A DNA stretch of 64,000 bases from positions 1-64,000 of the forward strand of contig KN880434.1 of the NCBI GenBank assembly GCA_000934385.1, read 5' to 3'. Both the position numbers and the translations under genes were made by a program. Position 1 is the stretch's first letter. Every line of letters starts with the position of its first letter. The DNA is from Cylindrobasidium torrendii FP15055 ss-10. Its lineage: Eukaryota; Basidiomycota; Agaricomycetes; Agaricales; Physalacriaceae. Shown one piece after another: positions 11,727-23,944 of the stretch. The notes below the pieces were generated by a model. It had not been told where the DNA came from. It saw nothing but the letters and a program-made list of their open reading frames with translations, and made no database searches.

Positions 11727-12324
11727 TCAACACATTACACCTAAAGAACGCAGTATTGCAAGGAGACGGCCGGAAGAGAGGGATTTAGAGCGGGAATAAC
11801 GGTAGAGAGTGCATCCTATCGGGAAGAAATCTGAACGGCCTGCACGACTGAAGTCTGATCTCGCAATACTCGATGCCACATCGAGTAGCTGCAGAATAGC
11901 ATCGCTCCAACAATCCTCCGAGGCAGCACGTTTGCGGTAGAGAAGCCCATGGGCAATGTGGCTGTGAAGCCTGTCGAGGCTTGGCGAGGCTGCTTCGAGC
12001 AGTCTTCGAGCAGCGTTGGTGACCCTGGTCGGATGACGAGTGGACGCATTTGAAAAGAGACTGTTAACCGTTGAGTTGGAAAGATGTGCAAGGAAGCGCA
12101 ACGGGGTCGAACCACGGCCGTCGCTATCTCAGCCAAGCCTGACTTTGGTCCAACCCCCACGTGTCGCCAAAAATGTTTGGACGGCTTGAGGTTACGGGCC
12201 AGTCGTTGTCGGCTCTAACGACTGAGTGCTGTACGTCGTCGTCCTCCACTGCGGGAGGCGAGGCTGCAGTGCATATTTTAATTTCGTCAGCTCCACTGCG
12301 CCACACCGGTGAGCAGTCATTCAT
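11727..12324 (-). CDS. Hypothetical small protein
   Basis: This is a tentative two-exon model. Exon 1 starts MNDCSPVWRSGAD at 12324 and ends in RPNIFGDT. A 37-nt candidate intron (about 12162-12126) has GT and AG ends and restores frame to DGRGSTPLRFLAHLS. Exon 2 runs to a stop at 11727. The product is about 190 residues, basic and Ser/Arg-rich, with helical stretches such as AARRLLEAASPSLDRL. No family is recognised. Support is limited to an open frame plus a phase-compatible intron, and the intron is shorter than usual for this window. It lies divergent from the transporter at 12529. Confidence 0.3.
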
Positions 12325-12528
12325 AAGTGATAAAACGCTCCCGCGGCAACATTTTAGACTAAGGGCTTGGCGTAGATCGGGTTATAACCCTGAAATACAT
12401 ACGCGCCGGTTCTTCCTCTCCTTTTCTCCGTTTGCTTTCTTCTTTTTCTGTTTGCCTCTTATATCTCTCGGATTGTCTTTCTGTGTTCCCCCCACCCACC
12501 CCAGTACCAGTAGACTGCAGCAGCACAA

Positions 12529-14678
12529 TGCTACCACCACCACAAACTCATCCCGCCGTTCACGTATACGACTACGCCGGTGGCGCGACGGCCAATTCGT
12601 CCGCCACATACCTTGCATCCGACGCCGACTACCCTCGCGGCCTTTCTCTCGACCGCTATACGACAAGTCCCGGCGAGCCCATACCGTCGGCCAACGCATT
12701 CTTGAGAAGGGTACACGGATGGACATTCCAAGGCGTGCGTGCAGTCTTTGTGCTCGTCGCCCGGTCACTTACTATCTTTGCGGCACAGTATCCCATAGGC
12801 ATGGGCACAGGCGCAGTATACGTCTGCCTCTCTGGAATCAAAGGTGAGCACAGCACCATCGTCAACGGCGGATGATGTCCCAATCCAATTTCCAATAGGT
12901 CACCCCGACTTCCTCACACCCATCGAAGTCACGGCTTTCATAATCAACCTGACCCTCTTCTGTATAAATACGACAATGCTGCTCTTACAAGCCATAAGTG
13001 AGCGAGACATAGCATAAACTCTGCGTGCATCGCCCTTACCACTTTGCAAGTATACCCTCGACGCACTTGGTCCCTCATTTCAGATCCCGTCAAGGGTGTT
13101 TTTGTACCATTGATTGTGCGCTCGTCCTTGTCTCTCTTCGTTCACGATAGCTGAAGAATGCTTAGGTCTTGTCCGTGGCCACACTCATTATTGGAACCAT
13201 CAAGTACGCCTTCCCAGCTGGATACGTAAGCGCGGGCTTTGTGTACGCGCTCTTCTGGTGGGTGCAGGTGAATCTTTCGACATAGACCATAAAGCTCATA
13301 CCTTCGCAGGGTATACATATCACTCGCCGTCTTTGTGTGCTTTCCCATGCTCATGATTTGGTTCAATCAACCACATGCGCTGGAGACGTTCACTCCAGCG
13401 TATATGTTCTTGGTCCGTGCTCATCATTGCCAGTCTCCGATGCTTTGCTGAGTGTTTTATTAGATTTTCCCGATGGTGAGTTCGCCCTCGTAACGTCGAG
13501 ACGCACCCCTCAACATCATCCCTACAGATGCTCACGGGTGTCGTCGCCTTCAACGTTCTCAGCACGATGGATTTGACAACTAATGCAGCAATCGGTGTGC
13601 TCCTCATAGGATACTTCTTCCAGGGTGTGTTGGCTTCGAGTCCGGAGAGGGAGCGCCTGGCTTATGCATTTAAGGCGTCGGGTTCTTCATGACATTCTTC
13701 TACCTTGCTATCTATGTGCTTCGGTAAGCCACTCGCTCTCTCTTTCTTCGTGTCATTGACACACCATGCAGGATCATGACTGTATGCTTTCTTCTTTCTG
13801 CAGACGACTTGAATACTGAGCACAGGATAGACGGGATTTCTCGATGGGCACCAAGCAAACGGTGCTTTCGTTGGTAAGGTTCATCATTCTGGGCATTGGA
13901 TGTGCTACTGATCCTTCGTTAGCATGTGGACCTCCTGGCTTCACGGGTTTGGCTCTCATTGAGTTGGGCACATACACTAAGGAGATGTAAGCTGGCCATA
14001 TCATGTTCGCACATTATACTCAAGCCATTTCAGTCTTCCTCGACACGGGCATGTTACTGCCAGAGTCGGCGAGATCTGGTACGCTGTGAGCGTTATGAGC
14101 GCGCTCATGCTTTACGGACTCGCGGTGTTCTTCTTCATCATGGCCGCCCTTCCGTGAGACCCCTTTTCTCAGCCCGAATTTTTTTTGTTGATCCATTCCT
14201 CGTTCAGGTACTGGTTCAAGGTGCATAAGCACCTGCACGAGATCCTCGGATGTAGGTCGAAACATCGCTCAGTCAGTATCAGGTCTTTAACTTTCCACAG
14301 GCTGGGCACTCACCTTCCCGAACGTCGGATGGATATCTCTGACGGGCCGCCTTTCCCAAATATTTGAGCTCAAAGTGAGGGTGTTTGGATGCTTAGTCCA
14401 GAGTGTGTATTCATCGTTTGTTTAGGGTTTCTACATTATCCACGCTATGATGTCTGTCTTCATCGTCGGGACTTGGTGCATTCTGCTGGTTTGTTAGAGC
14501 TCGCACGCACCTGATTAGCGCTAATAAACCTCACTAGGTAATGACCGGCATTGCATTTTGGAAGGGCCTCATCTTCTCGTCCACCGACCAGGAGGTCTAT
14601 AAAGACTCGAGGGCATCACGGCGCGAACGTATGGATGATGAAAAACGGCTCGTCAGCAGATCAAACACCATGGTTTGA
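12529..14678 (+). CDS. SLAC1/TDT-family membrane transporter (C4-dicarboxylate/sulfite type)
   Basis: This is an integral membrane transporter of the voltage-dependent anion channel superfamily (Mae1, Ssu1, TehA, SLAC1). The opening exon gives a short cytosolic N-terminus and AAQYPIGMGTGAVYVCLSGI, then HPDFLTPIEVTAFIINLTLFCIN. After about a dozen introns the rest reads IGTIKYAFPAGYVSAGFVYALFW, IFPMMLTGVVAFNV, GVLLIGYFFQGVGFFMTFFYLAIYVL, GPPGFTGLALIELG, and further helices. The family's MxxGTGxV and PMLTG/GPxG motifs are recognisable. Two exons are very short: 13464-13475 (12 nt) and 13772-13781 (10 nt). The C-terminus is polar (DKESR-like) and ends NTMV at 14678. The substrate cannot be decided between organic acid and sulfite. 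Confidence 0.85.
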
Positions 14679-15399
14679 GTTCTGTCTGTACGTCCATCTC
14701 CGTTTGCTACATGCATTTTCTGGCTTCGCTTTTCCTTCTCTCTACTTTACGATTTCGGACACAGACACTCCTTAAACTTTTTGATCTGGTGGATTTACTG
14801 CACCTTACGAATTCAGGATGGGCTTCATACCAATAGACACACCCCCTCCCTTCTTAGTCCTCCCTTTAGAGTTATTATGGCTGCACATCCACTGTATTGC
14901 TAGTCCTATTACGTAGAAGTAGCCTCATCTCTCCGACTGTCGGTACTATAAGTTACTATACTTCTGTTTCGTTGCCTCTGGGCTTAGACATCCGTGCGCT
15001 GTGCGCTTCTGGTAATTTGATATCTGGTTTACTATATCGAGTTATGGCGTGATCGCGTAATTCTATTGTTCTCCTTCGACATTTGTGCACTCGTCATACT
15101 GGCTACTCAAAGCGTCAGAAATTGGTGCACATACATGGTCCGAATATTGTTGCATGTCATGTCATGAAGGTCAGTAGCAGGGTACGTAGAGCAGAAATAT
15201 TCAGAAACACTCTACGTGAAGATCAATGTCCAAAGTACAGTTGCGTGATTATGTAAATAGCTCGACTGAGGGTGTATGGCCAAAAGAGATGGAACAGGTC
15301 AGGTATAATAAATAACATTAAATCGTTAGCGATGTCTTCCAAACCTCACGTATTCCATGCACATCCGGAGAAGGAAAATGGCCGTGAACATGTCAATGT
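14679..15399. other. Intergenic, convergent 3' ends
   Basis: A 0.7-kb non-coding stretch between the transporter stop and the kinase stop. It is pyrimidine- and AT-rich in places. No exon or RNA gene was recognised. Confidence 0.5.
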
Positions 15400-17961
15400 T
15401 TACGACGAGAGCGGCCATTTGAGTTTCAGGCCTTCCAGCCAGCGCATGTAAAGCAACTCGGCTATGGGCGAACGACGCGCTTCTTCGGCCTTGGGTGCTA
15501 CAGGGGCCGGCGCAGGAACGTCCTCTTCCTCAGTGACAACAAGACCCTTGGTGGTCATTTCGCTGCGACGCGTAACGCGTCGGTGAGGGAACAGTCCACG
15601 AGACGTTGCAATATGTTGACGGATCGCAGAATTCCTAAGCTGGACGTTAATGAAAGTTGACTTTGAGACGCCTGCGACTTACTCGTTGATCCCACCCAGG
15701 ATGTCGAGAATGACGTTATAAGCGAGTTCGGGGTTGGTTTCCTTGAGCTCGGCAAATCCACGGGAAATCATACTTAGAGACTCAATCTCTCTGGCATCCA
15801 TATCGTCTTCAAGAGCCTAATGAGGGTCAATTATAATCCAAATGTAAGTCACAAACGGACGCACCTTCTGGAGGATTGGTTGTACAACCTCATCGATGAT
15901 GGACGCGCCTGTCCGCCCAAGTTCGCTCGGAGCCCTGCGATGGGATGTAGGTGAAGGGGGCGCAGAACCGCTTGCTTTGCGCATGCTCCCAACATATTCT
16001 GCGGATAGACGAAGAGAACCTGCAGTGTCGAGCTTCTTGATGGGTCGAATCGTGTCCACGCCTGTGCCAACGTCGCCTTCTTTCATCACGAGGCCGCCTG
16101 CTGCATGCCTTGCCGCGTACGAAGACCTCCTCGAGCCCCGCATGGAACCTGTCCCGTACGCTGGAGGGGGCAAGTCGCCATTGGCCGCAGCAGGTGCATC
16201 CTGAAGGAGTGTCGCCATGTCCTCTTCCGACCCGTCTGGCTTGATCACAACCGTTGAGTGGTTCGCCGCCGCATTCGAGCCTATCCCACCACTCGGCTCA
16301 CTTCCTTGCGTCGCTGCTCCAGTCTCTATGGAAGATGTGCCCGACTCTTCAGCATCAGCATCTTCAAGAATCTCGGAGGAAACTAAATCCCGCGCCATCG
16401 ACTTGAATGTGCCCATGGCAGAGGGCGTTGAACGAATCGTGTCAAAATTCCAGTCGCTGCGCATAGAGTCCCACGCCATACTATTCCGCACTGTCGGCTG
16501 GTACATCTCATGTTTGACTTTGTTCGGCGAGCGCGCACGGTAGTCCTGGTGACGTTCGATGAGCTCGGTCAAATAAGACGTCTTCTTCGCGCCTCGGATG
16601 AAACGATGCTGAAGAAGTTCGCTGGCAGTGGGACGCTATAGACTGTCAGTATGCCACATATTTTACACAGGAGAAAGTGGCCGACTCACAGCGTGGGGAT
16701 CTTTCGTAAGACACAGGCTGACGAATTCCTTGAAGCCGGGGGAGAAGTTGCCCTCAAGAACGGGTGGTTTTGCCTTTGGGATGAGGAACAAAACACGCAT
16801 GGGGTGATATTCGGCAAGTGGTGGCTCTCCTTTCGCCATTTCGATGGCAGTAATTCCCAGCGACCACATATCAGCCTTAGCATCGTAGCCTGCCTGTCTA
16901 ATGACCTCCGGTGCCATCCAGAACGGGGTGCCGACAAAAGTATGGCGCAGGGTGTTGGTCAGTTGCGCGGCAACACCAAAATCGGCCAGCTTGACTTTTC
17001 CAGAGGAGGACAGCAGGATATTGGCAGCCTTGATGTCGCGGTGAATCGTGCCTTCGGCATGCAGGTAATCAAGACCAAGCAGGAGTTCGCGACAGAGGAC
17101 GGCGATATGGGCCTCGGAAAATGGGCCTGGTCTGAGCAAATCGAGGCAGGAGCCGCCTGCGAGGTACTCCATGATAATCCACAACTTGTAGGCGACAACG
17201 AAGGAGCCGTAGTAACGAGTAACATATTCCGAGTCGCACTGAGCAAGGCTGGCAATTTCCTGCTGAATCTCAGATATATCATCATCCGAATCCTCGAGGT
17301 CTGCCGAATTCGATTAGCACACGCCAGCTGGGGAGCATTTCCTGACGCACCTATCTGCTTCACGGCAACTATCTGCTTGGTCTCATTGTGCATAGCCTTG
17401 TAAACCGTGCCAAAACTGCCTGTGCCAAGCTTCTCGAGAAGGGTATATTGGCTGGCCGGATTGTTGCTTGGAACGGGATACGGCTCCCTGGGCCGTGGTT
17501 TGGGTGCTTCAGACTGTGAAGAAGGGGTCTTCGTCAGCACACGAGGCGACGGTTTGGGTGACAGGTCAGAACTGCTCTGGCTGCTGCGCCGAGAGAAGCG
17601 TGCGCCTGGAGAGACCATGGTTGTCTGAACGTCGGTTCTGAATGATGACGGACTTGTGACGGACAACAGCTAGCCAGCGTGCACACGTGCAGATGATAGC
17701 CCCAACAACGGCCCTTTTTACAGCTCTGGCCATCAGAAAAGGAAAATGGCTCACCATCGTCGTCGTCGTACTCGTCGTTAGCGCAAAGATGGGTGGTGGT
17801 GGAGGGCAGGACTGCCGTCAGATCCTCTGCCGTAGTGATGTCACCCGGTTCCGGGAGCCTTGAGGCTGGCTTAACTGTATTTGCAAGAGGCAAAGGAAAA
17901 TGGCCGTCTGTGCATGCGATCCGTACAATCTACAAATACGATTTGATGTCGATGTTCGCAT
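15400..17961 (-). CDS. GCK-III (Ste20-group) serine/threonine kinase, Nak1/Kic1/Sid1-like
   Basis: This is a Ste20-group germinal-centre kinase, of the kind that acts upstream of NDR kinases in polarity or septation. The catalytic domain has [18 protein letters not shown] (P-loop), VAVKQI (ATP lysine), [12 protein letters not shown] (HRD), [11 protein letters not shown] (DFG) and [17 protein letters not shown] (APE). After it come basic [19 protein letters not shown] and a long Ser/Pro/Ala-rich linker. A conserved C-terminal helical part follows: [12 protein letters not shown], then [17 protein letters not shown] and [13 protein letters not shown]. An ATG at 17618 would begin MVSPGARF. Two upstream exons splice cleanly in phase, reading [20 protein letters not shown]...EYDDDD then GARFSRRSS, so I place the start at 17961. 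That 5' extension is inference. Confidence 0.87.
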
Positions 17962-18166
17962 TGTCAACGCGCTCCTATCTGTCGATTCCGCCAGCACTCA
18001 TGTCCCCCAACTGTTTCATTCAAACAAGGCCGCCACCACACATACTTTCACGGTCCAATCCCATAAACATTGTCCCGACAATGCCACATCGAATCGAGGA
18101 GCAAGAACATAGCATACAACGGGTCACATATCGCATAGGTTACAATACGGTACACCACAAGACCAT

Positions 18167-18702
18167 TTATGCCTTGACAGCGTACTTGCGGATGGGGAAG
18201 TTCTGCTCCTTCTTCACCTGCTTCGCGGTCTTGAGGGAAAGCTCGTGCTGAAACCAGTTTGTTGAGCACCATGAAAAATGGATCTTGACTGCCACACACC
18301 TTTGTCATTCTCCGCCTGATTGCGCGTGTCTTCTTCGCCCTGAGGTCAAGAGGAAGGTACTTCTTGGTCTTGTAGTACTCCCGAAGGTTTTGGCGCGCCT
18401 TGTGGTTCATGACGGTCATCACACGCGCAATCGACTTGCGGACGGTGTTGCTACAAACGAAATACATGTAAACGTTTGCACAAACACACTGGGGCTTGCC
18501 ACGCACATTTTCGTCAACTTCGACGCCGATCCACCAGCAATTTTTTGCACCCGGAGCGCAAGCAACTCATTCTTGAGCTCAAGCAGCTGCTTGGACAAGT
18601 CGTTCTTCGACCTATGCGACCATATCAACATCATGCTCTCCTTCCCTAAACTTTCATCGCGCACTTGGATTGGAGTTCGTAGGCCTTGACTTTTCCGGGC
18701 AT
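18167..18702 (-). CDS. RPL35: 60S ribosomal protein L35 (uL29)
   Basis: This is a cytosolic large-subunit protein near the polypeptide exit tunnel. The spliced protein begins [21 protein letters not shown] and continues [25 protein letters not shown], then [26 protein letters not shown]. It ends [22 protein letters not shown]...[10 protein letters not shown]. This is the full eukaryotic L35 of about 123 residues, as expected for the family. Four exons with three short introns; the first intron begins shortly after the start, as is common in fungal ribosomal protein genes. Start ATG at 18702 and stop at 18167-18169. Confidence 0.96.
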
Positions 18703-19029
18703 GGTGGGTGTTGATCTGGACGATATAAGGAGGAGGCCAGACGGGCAGACAGCAATTAGGCGTACCTTGACGGCGTTGAGGTCGGATTAGCGCCAAAATT
18801 CCGAAAATCCGCACTCGGCTCGCCCCGATGTCCTTGCAGTTTATCCTAAATAAGGTTTGATGGCACATCCGGCACTCTTCGGCACCATCCTCTGAATTAA
18901 TGAAGATTACGTAATATCCACAATGGTAGATGTTACAGTTGTGTATCTTGTGCTATGCGCTAGGGATTCTATAATGTACACTGCTCTTTTTCAGCCCCCC
19001 GCCGTGATTCTCCATTTTGATAGACGCCT

Positions 19030-20286
19030 TTATGAGGCCTGTCGATTTTTCTCTACAAGCTCGTCAAATTTCACTAACGATCCTCCAAAGATATCGAGAG
19101 CGCTGTGTGATAACTTGAGATGTGACACTCGATTGAGGACGCCCAAGATCACGCACCTTCCATATGTCAGATCAACTCGGCCGTCAGAAAGGCGGTCAAC
19201 GAGGTCAAGGTCGTTCAGAGCTACGTGGTTGTTAAACAGATGGTCCTTGGAAGGCATTGTAGCTACCTTTGGCGCCGCCCGCATACGTCGTCGGTATTCT
19301 GGTCCAGTCCCTCAGAGCTGCCAACGTATGAGCGCGGTGGCTACTACGTAGCACGCGCAACCTTACCAGCAACAAGTTGCTCGTCGATACCTTGACATAA
19401 ACCCTCGACATCCGCAGCGTGAATCAGAAATTCGCTTGAGCAGGGGTGAGGCACAGCCGACAAGACATATATATGAGCTGCTTACCTGCAGTACTCTGAG
19501 AGGAGCTCCAGTGAAGCTGGGAGTGGTCAGTTCCCGGATCAGATATAACTTTTGGTACAAGGACGGACCTTTTGACACTTCCATGTCGGTGATATCCTGC
19601 CATTTGTTCATAGCGACATACCAGCTGTCTCCACGTCGACGGCAGCTACGATTGACCATCGAATCAAGAACGCTGCTATATTCAATGACAAGGGAGCGCA
19701 CCTCACGTCGACGACAAGTTTGTCTTTTCCGACTACTGAAGATATGGCTTGCAGTCTCTCGAAAGAGAACCGAGCACCTGGGAACAGAAACGATGTGACA
19801 ATGACCTACATCCAAATACGGTGTTAGAGAAACGCGCGCTACGGGCAGATAAAGATGAACCTTGCTAGCCCCAGCATCTATCCACTCTTTTGCATTCTTG
19901 TCAGTAATGCCGCCTCCAACCTGCAAGTAGCCTGTGCGTTGTCGTTGACATTGATTCGGTGTGTGAAGACAAGTACACATACCAGGCCAGGCAGACAGGG
20001 CTTCACGAGCGGCATTGTCGTTCCCGGGGCCAAGTTTAATGATATGGGCTCCAAGAAGATTGTGCTTTTTATAAAGCTCCGCATAGTATGCAGACGGGTG
20101 GCTGAGCAGTGTAGTTCGTTATTCAAGTGATATCTCACAAATGGGCAGCGAGCAAGCGGACCTGGCGACAAAGTTTGTCTGGAGGGTGCCCGGCGATGCT
20201 TCTGAAAGCGTCCCACCTACAATCTGCTTAACTTGGCCTTCATGTAAGTCTATGCACGGCCTGAATCGACTGTGGACTTTCGACAT
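19030..20286 (-). CDS. HIS6: ProFAR isomerase, histidine biosynthesis (HIS6)
   Basis: HIS6 is phosphoribosylformimino-5-aminoimidazole carboxamide ribotide isomerase, the fourth step of histidine biosynthesis, a TIM-barrel enzyme. The spliced start reads [26 protein letters not shown] with the catalytic Asp in CIDLH. It continues [88 protein letters not shown] and LTYGRALDIFGG. These match the eukaryotic HIS6 group rather than bacterial HisA. About seven exons; introns have regular GT/AG ends and compatible phases. The gene shares a 147-bp divergent promoter with the aspartic protease. I found no TGACTCA box there. Confidence 0.93.
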
Positions 20287-20433
20287 GGTCAATCTGCTGT
20301 TTCAAGTGATGGACGATCGAGAACCGTGAGCGGAATTGGATGATCGTTGGACTCGGACTGTCTCGTCTGGCCGGCTGCATCTCCAATTCTCACCCTTTGT
20401 CGTTCTCTATGCTCTAGCAAGTTAACTGCAACG

Positions 20434-23388
20434 ATGAAACATTCCTTTATTATCGCCGTCCTCTCTCTCCCGCTCCTTTCAGCCGCCGTCCACTTGCCCT
20501 TCTACGCCGCCAAGCCCCACTCCCGCGATGGTCTGAGCAGGAGATCTCTCGAGCGGCGCGCAGAGGCAGGCGTGGACCTTTCGTGAGTAAGTGCCTACAC
20601 ATACCGACATACACTCATTTGGTTCAGCACCGTCCGGGACTTGATCTACATGTCGAACGTGAGTGAACTCTCGAACATATGCGCGCCGAATGTTCAAGTT
20701 ATCACCTCCAGATCACGGCTGGCGGTGAAAGTGCGTATCACTACTCTCAAACGGCGTGAATACCGACCTGCCCACCTTCGCAGACCACCTTGTGCAGATG
20801 GACACTGGTTCTTCGGACGTCTGGATCAAAGGCACCACGTCTCCTTTGCCCAATTCCAAGCAAACTGTGCGTCTCATTACCTGCAGCCCCCGAATTCTAC
20901 TCACACATGAATGTAGTCCCATGCCGCAAACTTAACCGTATGTTGTTGAACAAACAGGCTTAGCTCACCACTTAACGCCCGCAGTTTGGAATTGGCTGGG
21001 CAAGCGGCACAGTGTCCTTCGTTCCGGTCGAATTTGCAGGGTAGGGCACCACACTCATAAGGTTTGCGTGCTAACTCAGTAGTTGTTTCACAGCGTTTCC
21101 ATCTCGCAGCAAGCGTATCTCGACGTCGAATCCGCTGATAATCCCGCACTCTCGTACGATGCTACCGGTCTTGTTGGCCTTGGCTTCAACTCCCTATCCA
21201 AGATCGACGGTATTCTCAATGATACTGGCTCGGACGACGGCCGGACCCTTCTGTACAACCTGTTCTCCAGCGACCCCTCGACCAACAACTACATCACATT
21301 CGCGTTTCAGCGCAGCACCGACGACTCGGAGGATGTGGAGGGTGGCTTGACCATTGGTGTGTAGCCATCAGGAAGTGGTACCCGGCCGATTTCAAACTTA
21401 TTTTTAGGGGAATATGAAGAAGACTACAAGGACATTGCAAACACAGACAAGATATCAACATGGCCCACGACAGCTCCAAAGCGCTGGAACATCCTCGTCG
21501 AGGCCCTTATCGTTGGGAGCAGCGTGATCACCCCCTCCACAGTGGTGCCCGATGCGCCGGGCAACAAAGCTGTTGCGCTTCTTGATTCCGGAACGTCGTA
21601 CTCGTGCGTAGTTACCCCCTTTGATTTGATTGGAACTGACTTTGCAGTAGTTATGTGCCCGAAGAAGTAGCCCAGCAAATATATGGCAATGTTGAAGGCG
21701 CCTCCTACAACAAGAAGTCGGGATACTGGACCGTTCCATGTTCAACCGAGATAGACATGGCTATCCAAATCAAGTGGGTCAGAAGGACTTTCGGGTGATC
21801 TTTACTAATACTCTACAGTGGTCGCACATTTCCCATGCATCCGCTCGACATGTCACCGTCTTCTTATCAGGGGGATAGCACCTGCATTGGCTCTTTCGTC
21901 CCCGACTCGTCATTGTCGGTGACTAACGACGACGCTTCTTTGTTGTGAGTAATATGACTTTGGGCAACTACCTCTGAGGTTGTTAACGCGCTCCAAAGTG
22001 ATTATATCTTTGGTGTGAACGTCCTGCGCTCCATGTATTCTCTGTATGATTTTGGCGACTTCGACTCTAACGGCGGCATGACCACGCCATATGTCAAGTT
22101 ACTTGCCCTCACCACACCGGACACGGCGTCGAAGACCTTCTGTGCTGTTCGCGGTTGCACTGCGAAGACTGGGATAACATACGCAACTTCGAGTAACACG
22201 TTTGACGGTCCAGTCAAAGCCGTGTCTGTGTCGTCAGATACAGTCGACAAAATCACGACTTACATCCCTATTATCCTCGCCATCTTGGCACTCAACGCCG
22301 TTGTCCTCTTGACTATTGTCATCGTCGCTATTGTTGTCCTTGTTCGAAAATGCAAGCGGAAACCAACGGCCCGCGTACCCTCTGGCAGAGGAGGCCCTAT
22401 GTCTCTCCAGTTGCGCTCGAGCGATGCTGGAAGTCACACATACGAACCGGTGTCAATGGCGGACACACTTGTCCCCCCTTCGGCATCCTTCCACAAGAAC
22501 GGAGATCGCCCAAAGAGTATGGCTACTATTGGCACTGCCAAGAATTACGACGACGATGTTGAAGAGGCCTTACTTTCACCTGGCAAGGGAAAGTCTAGCT
22601 TTGACAACCGGCCGAAGAGCAGCCTACTTCCTTCACACAGCAATAACCCATATTCCAACTTGGAAAAGGACGAGCCATTTACGCCGCCTTACAATGTGGC
22701 CGTAGACGACACACACGCACGGCCATCCGAGGATCTCGTGTCAATATCCCCTACAACCATGGTCAATCATTCCCAAACCGACCTTGCAAAGGTAGATGGC
22801 CTTGCGGAGCATGATTCCGATCTTCCTGCGGCAACTCTTCGCCCCAGGCCATCGCGCGCCATTCCTCACCGACCTACTTCCGCGTTTGACGAGGCTCAAC
22901 GTGGGTCAGTGTACCATGATGCTCGTGCCACCGTGTACCAGGATGCCAGGGCCACGGTCTACGAAGACGTGCCCGAGTCGCCTAGCACACAGTCATTCCA
23001 TTCACCATCGTCACCATCATTTCAATTCACAGAGGCGCAAGACGGCGGTGTCAATTCCATGCACATGCCTGCACCGCCGTCACCTTCTGCGCGCTCTTTC
23101 CGAGACTCCGTCGTGCGAGCAGGGCCATCAGCGCCTGCTCGCGGTCCTCTCCTAAGTGGAAACACTTTGGTTGACCACAACGAAGACCAGGATCTCATTC
23201 CTCCCGTTCCCTCGTTCAGACCGCGTATGCAAAGCACCGGTGGGATGGACCGCCCTCGGAGCCAGGTGGTCCTACCATCACAGCAACAACACCGGCCAGG
23301 CCAGAGGGGACCTTTGCCTCACGGACAGAGCGGACTGCGGCCACCGACTACGCTTGGTGGAGGAGACAGACCGCAGAGTATGGCTTAG
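20434..23388 (+). CDS. Pepsin-family aspartic protease with membrane anchor and long cytosolic tail
   Basis: This is a family A1 aspartic endopeptidase. The signal peptide is MKHSFIIAVLSLPLLSAAVH. The first catalytic motif is MDTGSSDVWI (about 20800), the second ALLDSGTSYSYV (about 21575-21650). GLVGLGFNSLSKID and YIFGVNVLRSMYSLYDF are the expected fold landmarks. Cysteines near CSTE, TCIG and FCAVRGC suggest lobe disulfides. Unlike secreted pepsins, the protein continues into a single span (YIPIILAILALNAVVLL and on), a basic stop-transfer VRKCKRK, and a ~350-residue Ser/Pro-rich tail. The tail holds two copies of an 8-residue unit (VYxDARAT) plus a partial third. Several small exons occur, one of 21 nt encoding SHAANLT. 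The anchor resembles yapsin/CTSD-type surface proteases, but the tail is cytosolic rather than a GPI signal. Confidence 0.88.
22909..22968 (+). repeat. In-frame tandem repeat in protease tail
   Basis: Two 24-nt units (22909-22932 and 22933-22956) encode VYHDARAT and VYQDARAT. They are followed by a partial third unit encoding VYED. The tyrosines are regularly spaced, which could suit phosphorylation or adaptor binding; that is inference. Confidence 0.75.
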
Positions 23389-23944
23389 AGTGGCGCTTTA
23401 CTGACAACTACGGATCGCATTTCATTTTATATAGTAATTTCATGACTGGACATTATATATCTCTTGTTGGAGGACGTATTCACGCTACCTGTTAACATTC
23501 ACGTTCCTTTGTGTAGGTACTCTACCTATGTACTGATCATACAATTGTGCATGGTGTTCTGGGTTCTGCTGGAGCAGTGTTGAGCATTCTACGCATGTAC
23601 AGTAGGGATGTTCTGTTGCAGCGATACTTGCAGCTGCCTCATGAACTCCTGTTTCGCGAGGTCTAACTTGGGTACATGGATGGGCGCCATCCAACTTCCT
23701 CCTTGCCTGGCTTATTGAATCCCCAAGACTGAAAGGAACGATAGTTCTGGACAGTTAGCTATCCGCAGCTCCTTTGGCGATCGACAGAACAAACCGAAAG
23801 TGGAAAGTCTCGTAGTCATACGAGTGCGCCGGGGTCCCTGAGACTGATTCAATTAACCATTTGGGAATTTAGCATCTAGTAGGATGCAACATAACGATAT
23901 TCGAACTCAATGAAGGTAGAGAAAACGTGAAGACCTCCGATTGA

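Noticed and set aside
16651..17403. 250-residue forward open frame
   Set aside because: Exactly antisense to the kinase domain exons, whose motifs are unmistakable.
18285..18689. 134-residue forward frame
   Set aside because: Antisense to RPL35.
22796..23155. Alternative frame across the protease tail
   Set aside because: The tail frame continues without stop from the membrane span to 23388; the alternative frame is a GC-biased shadow.
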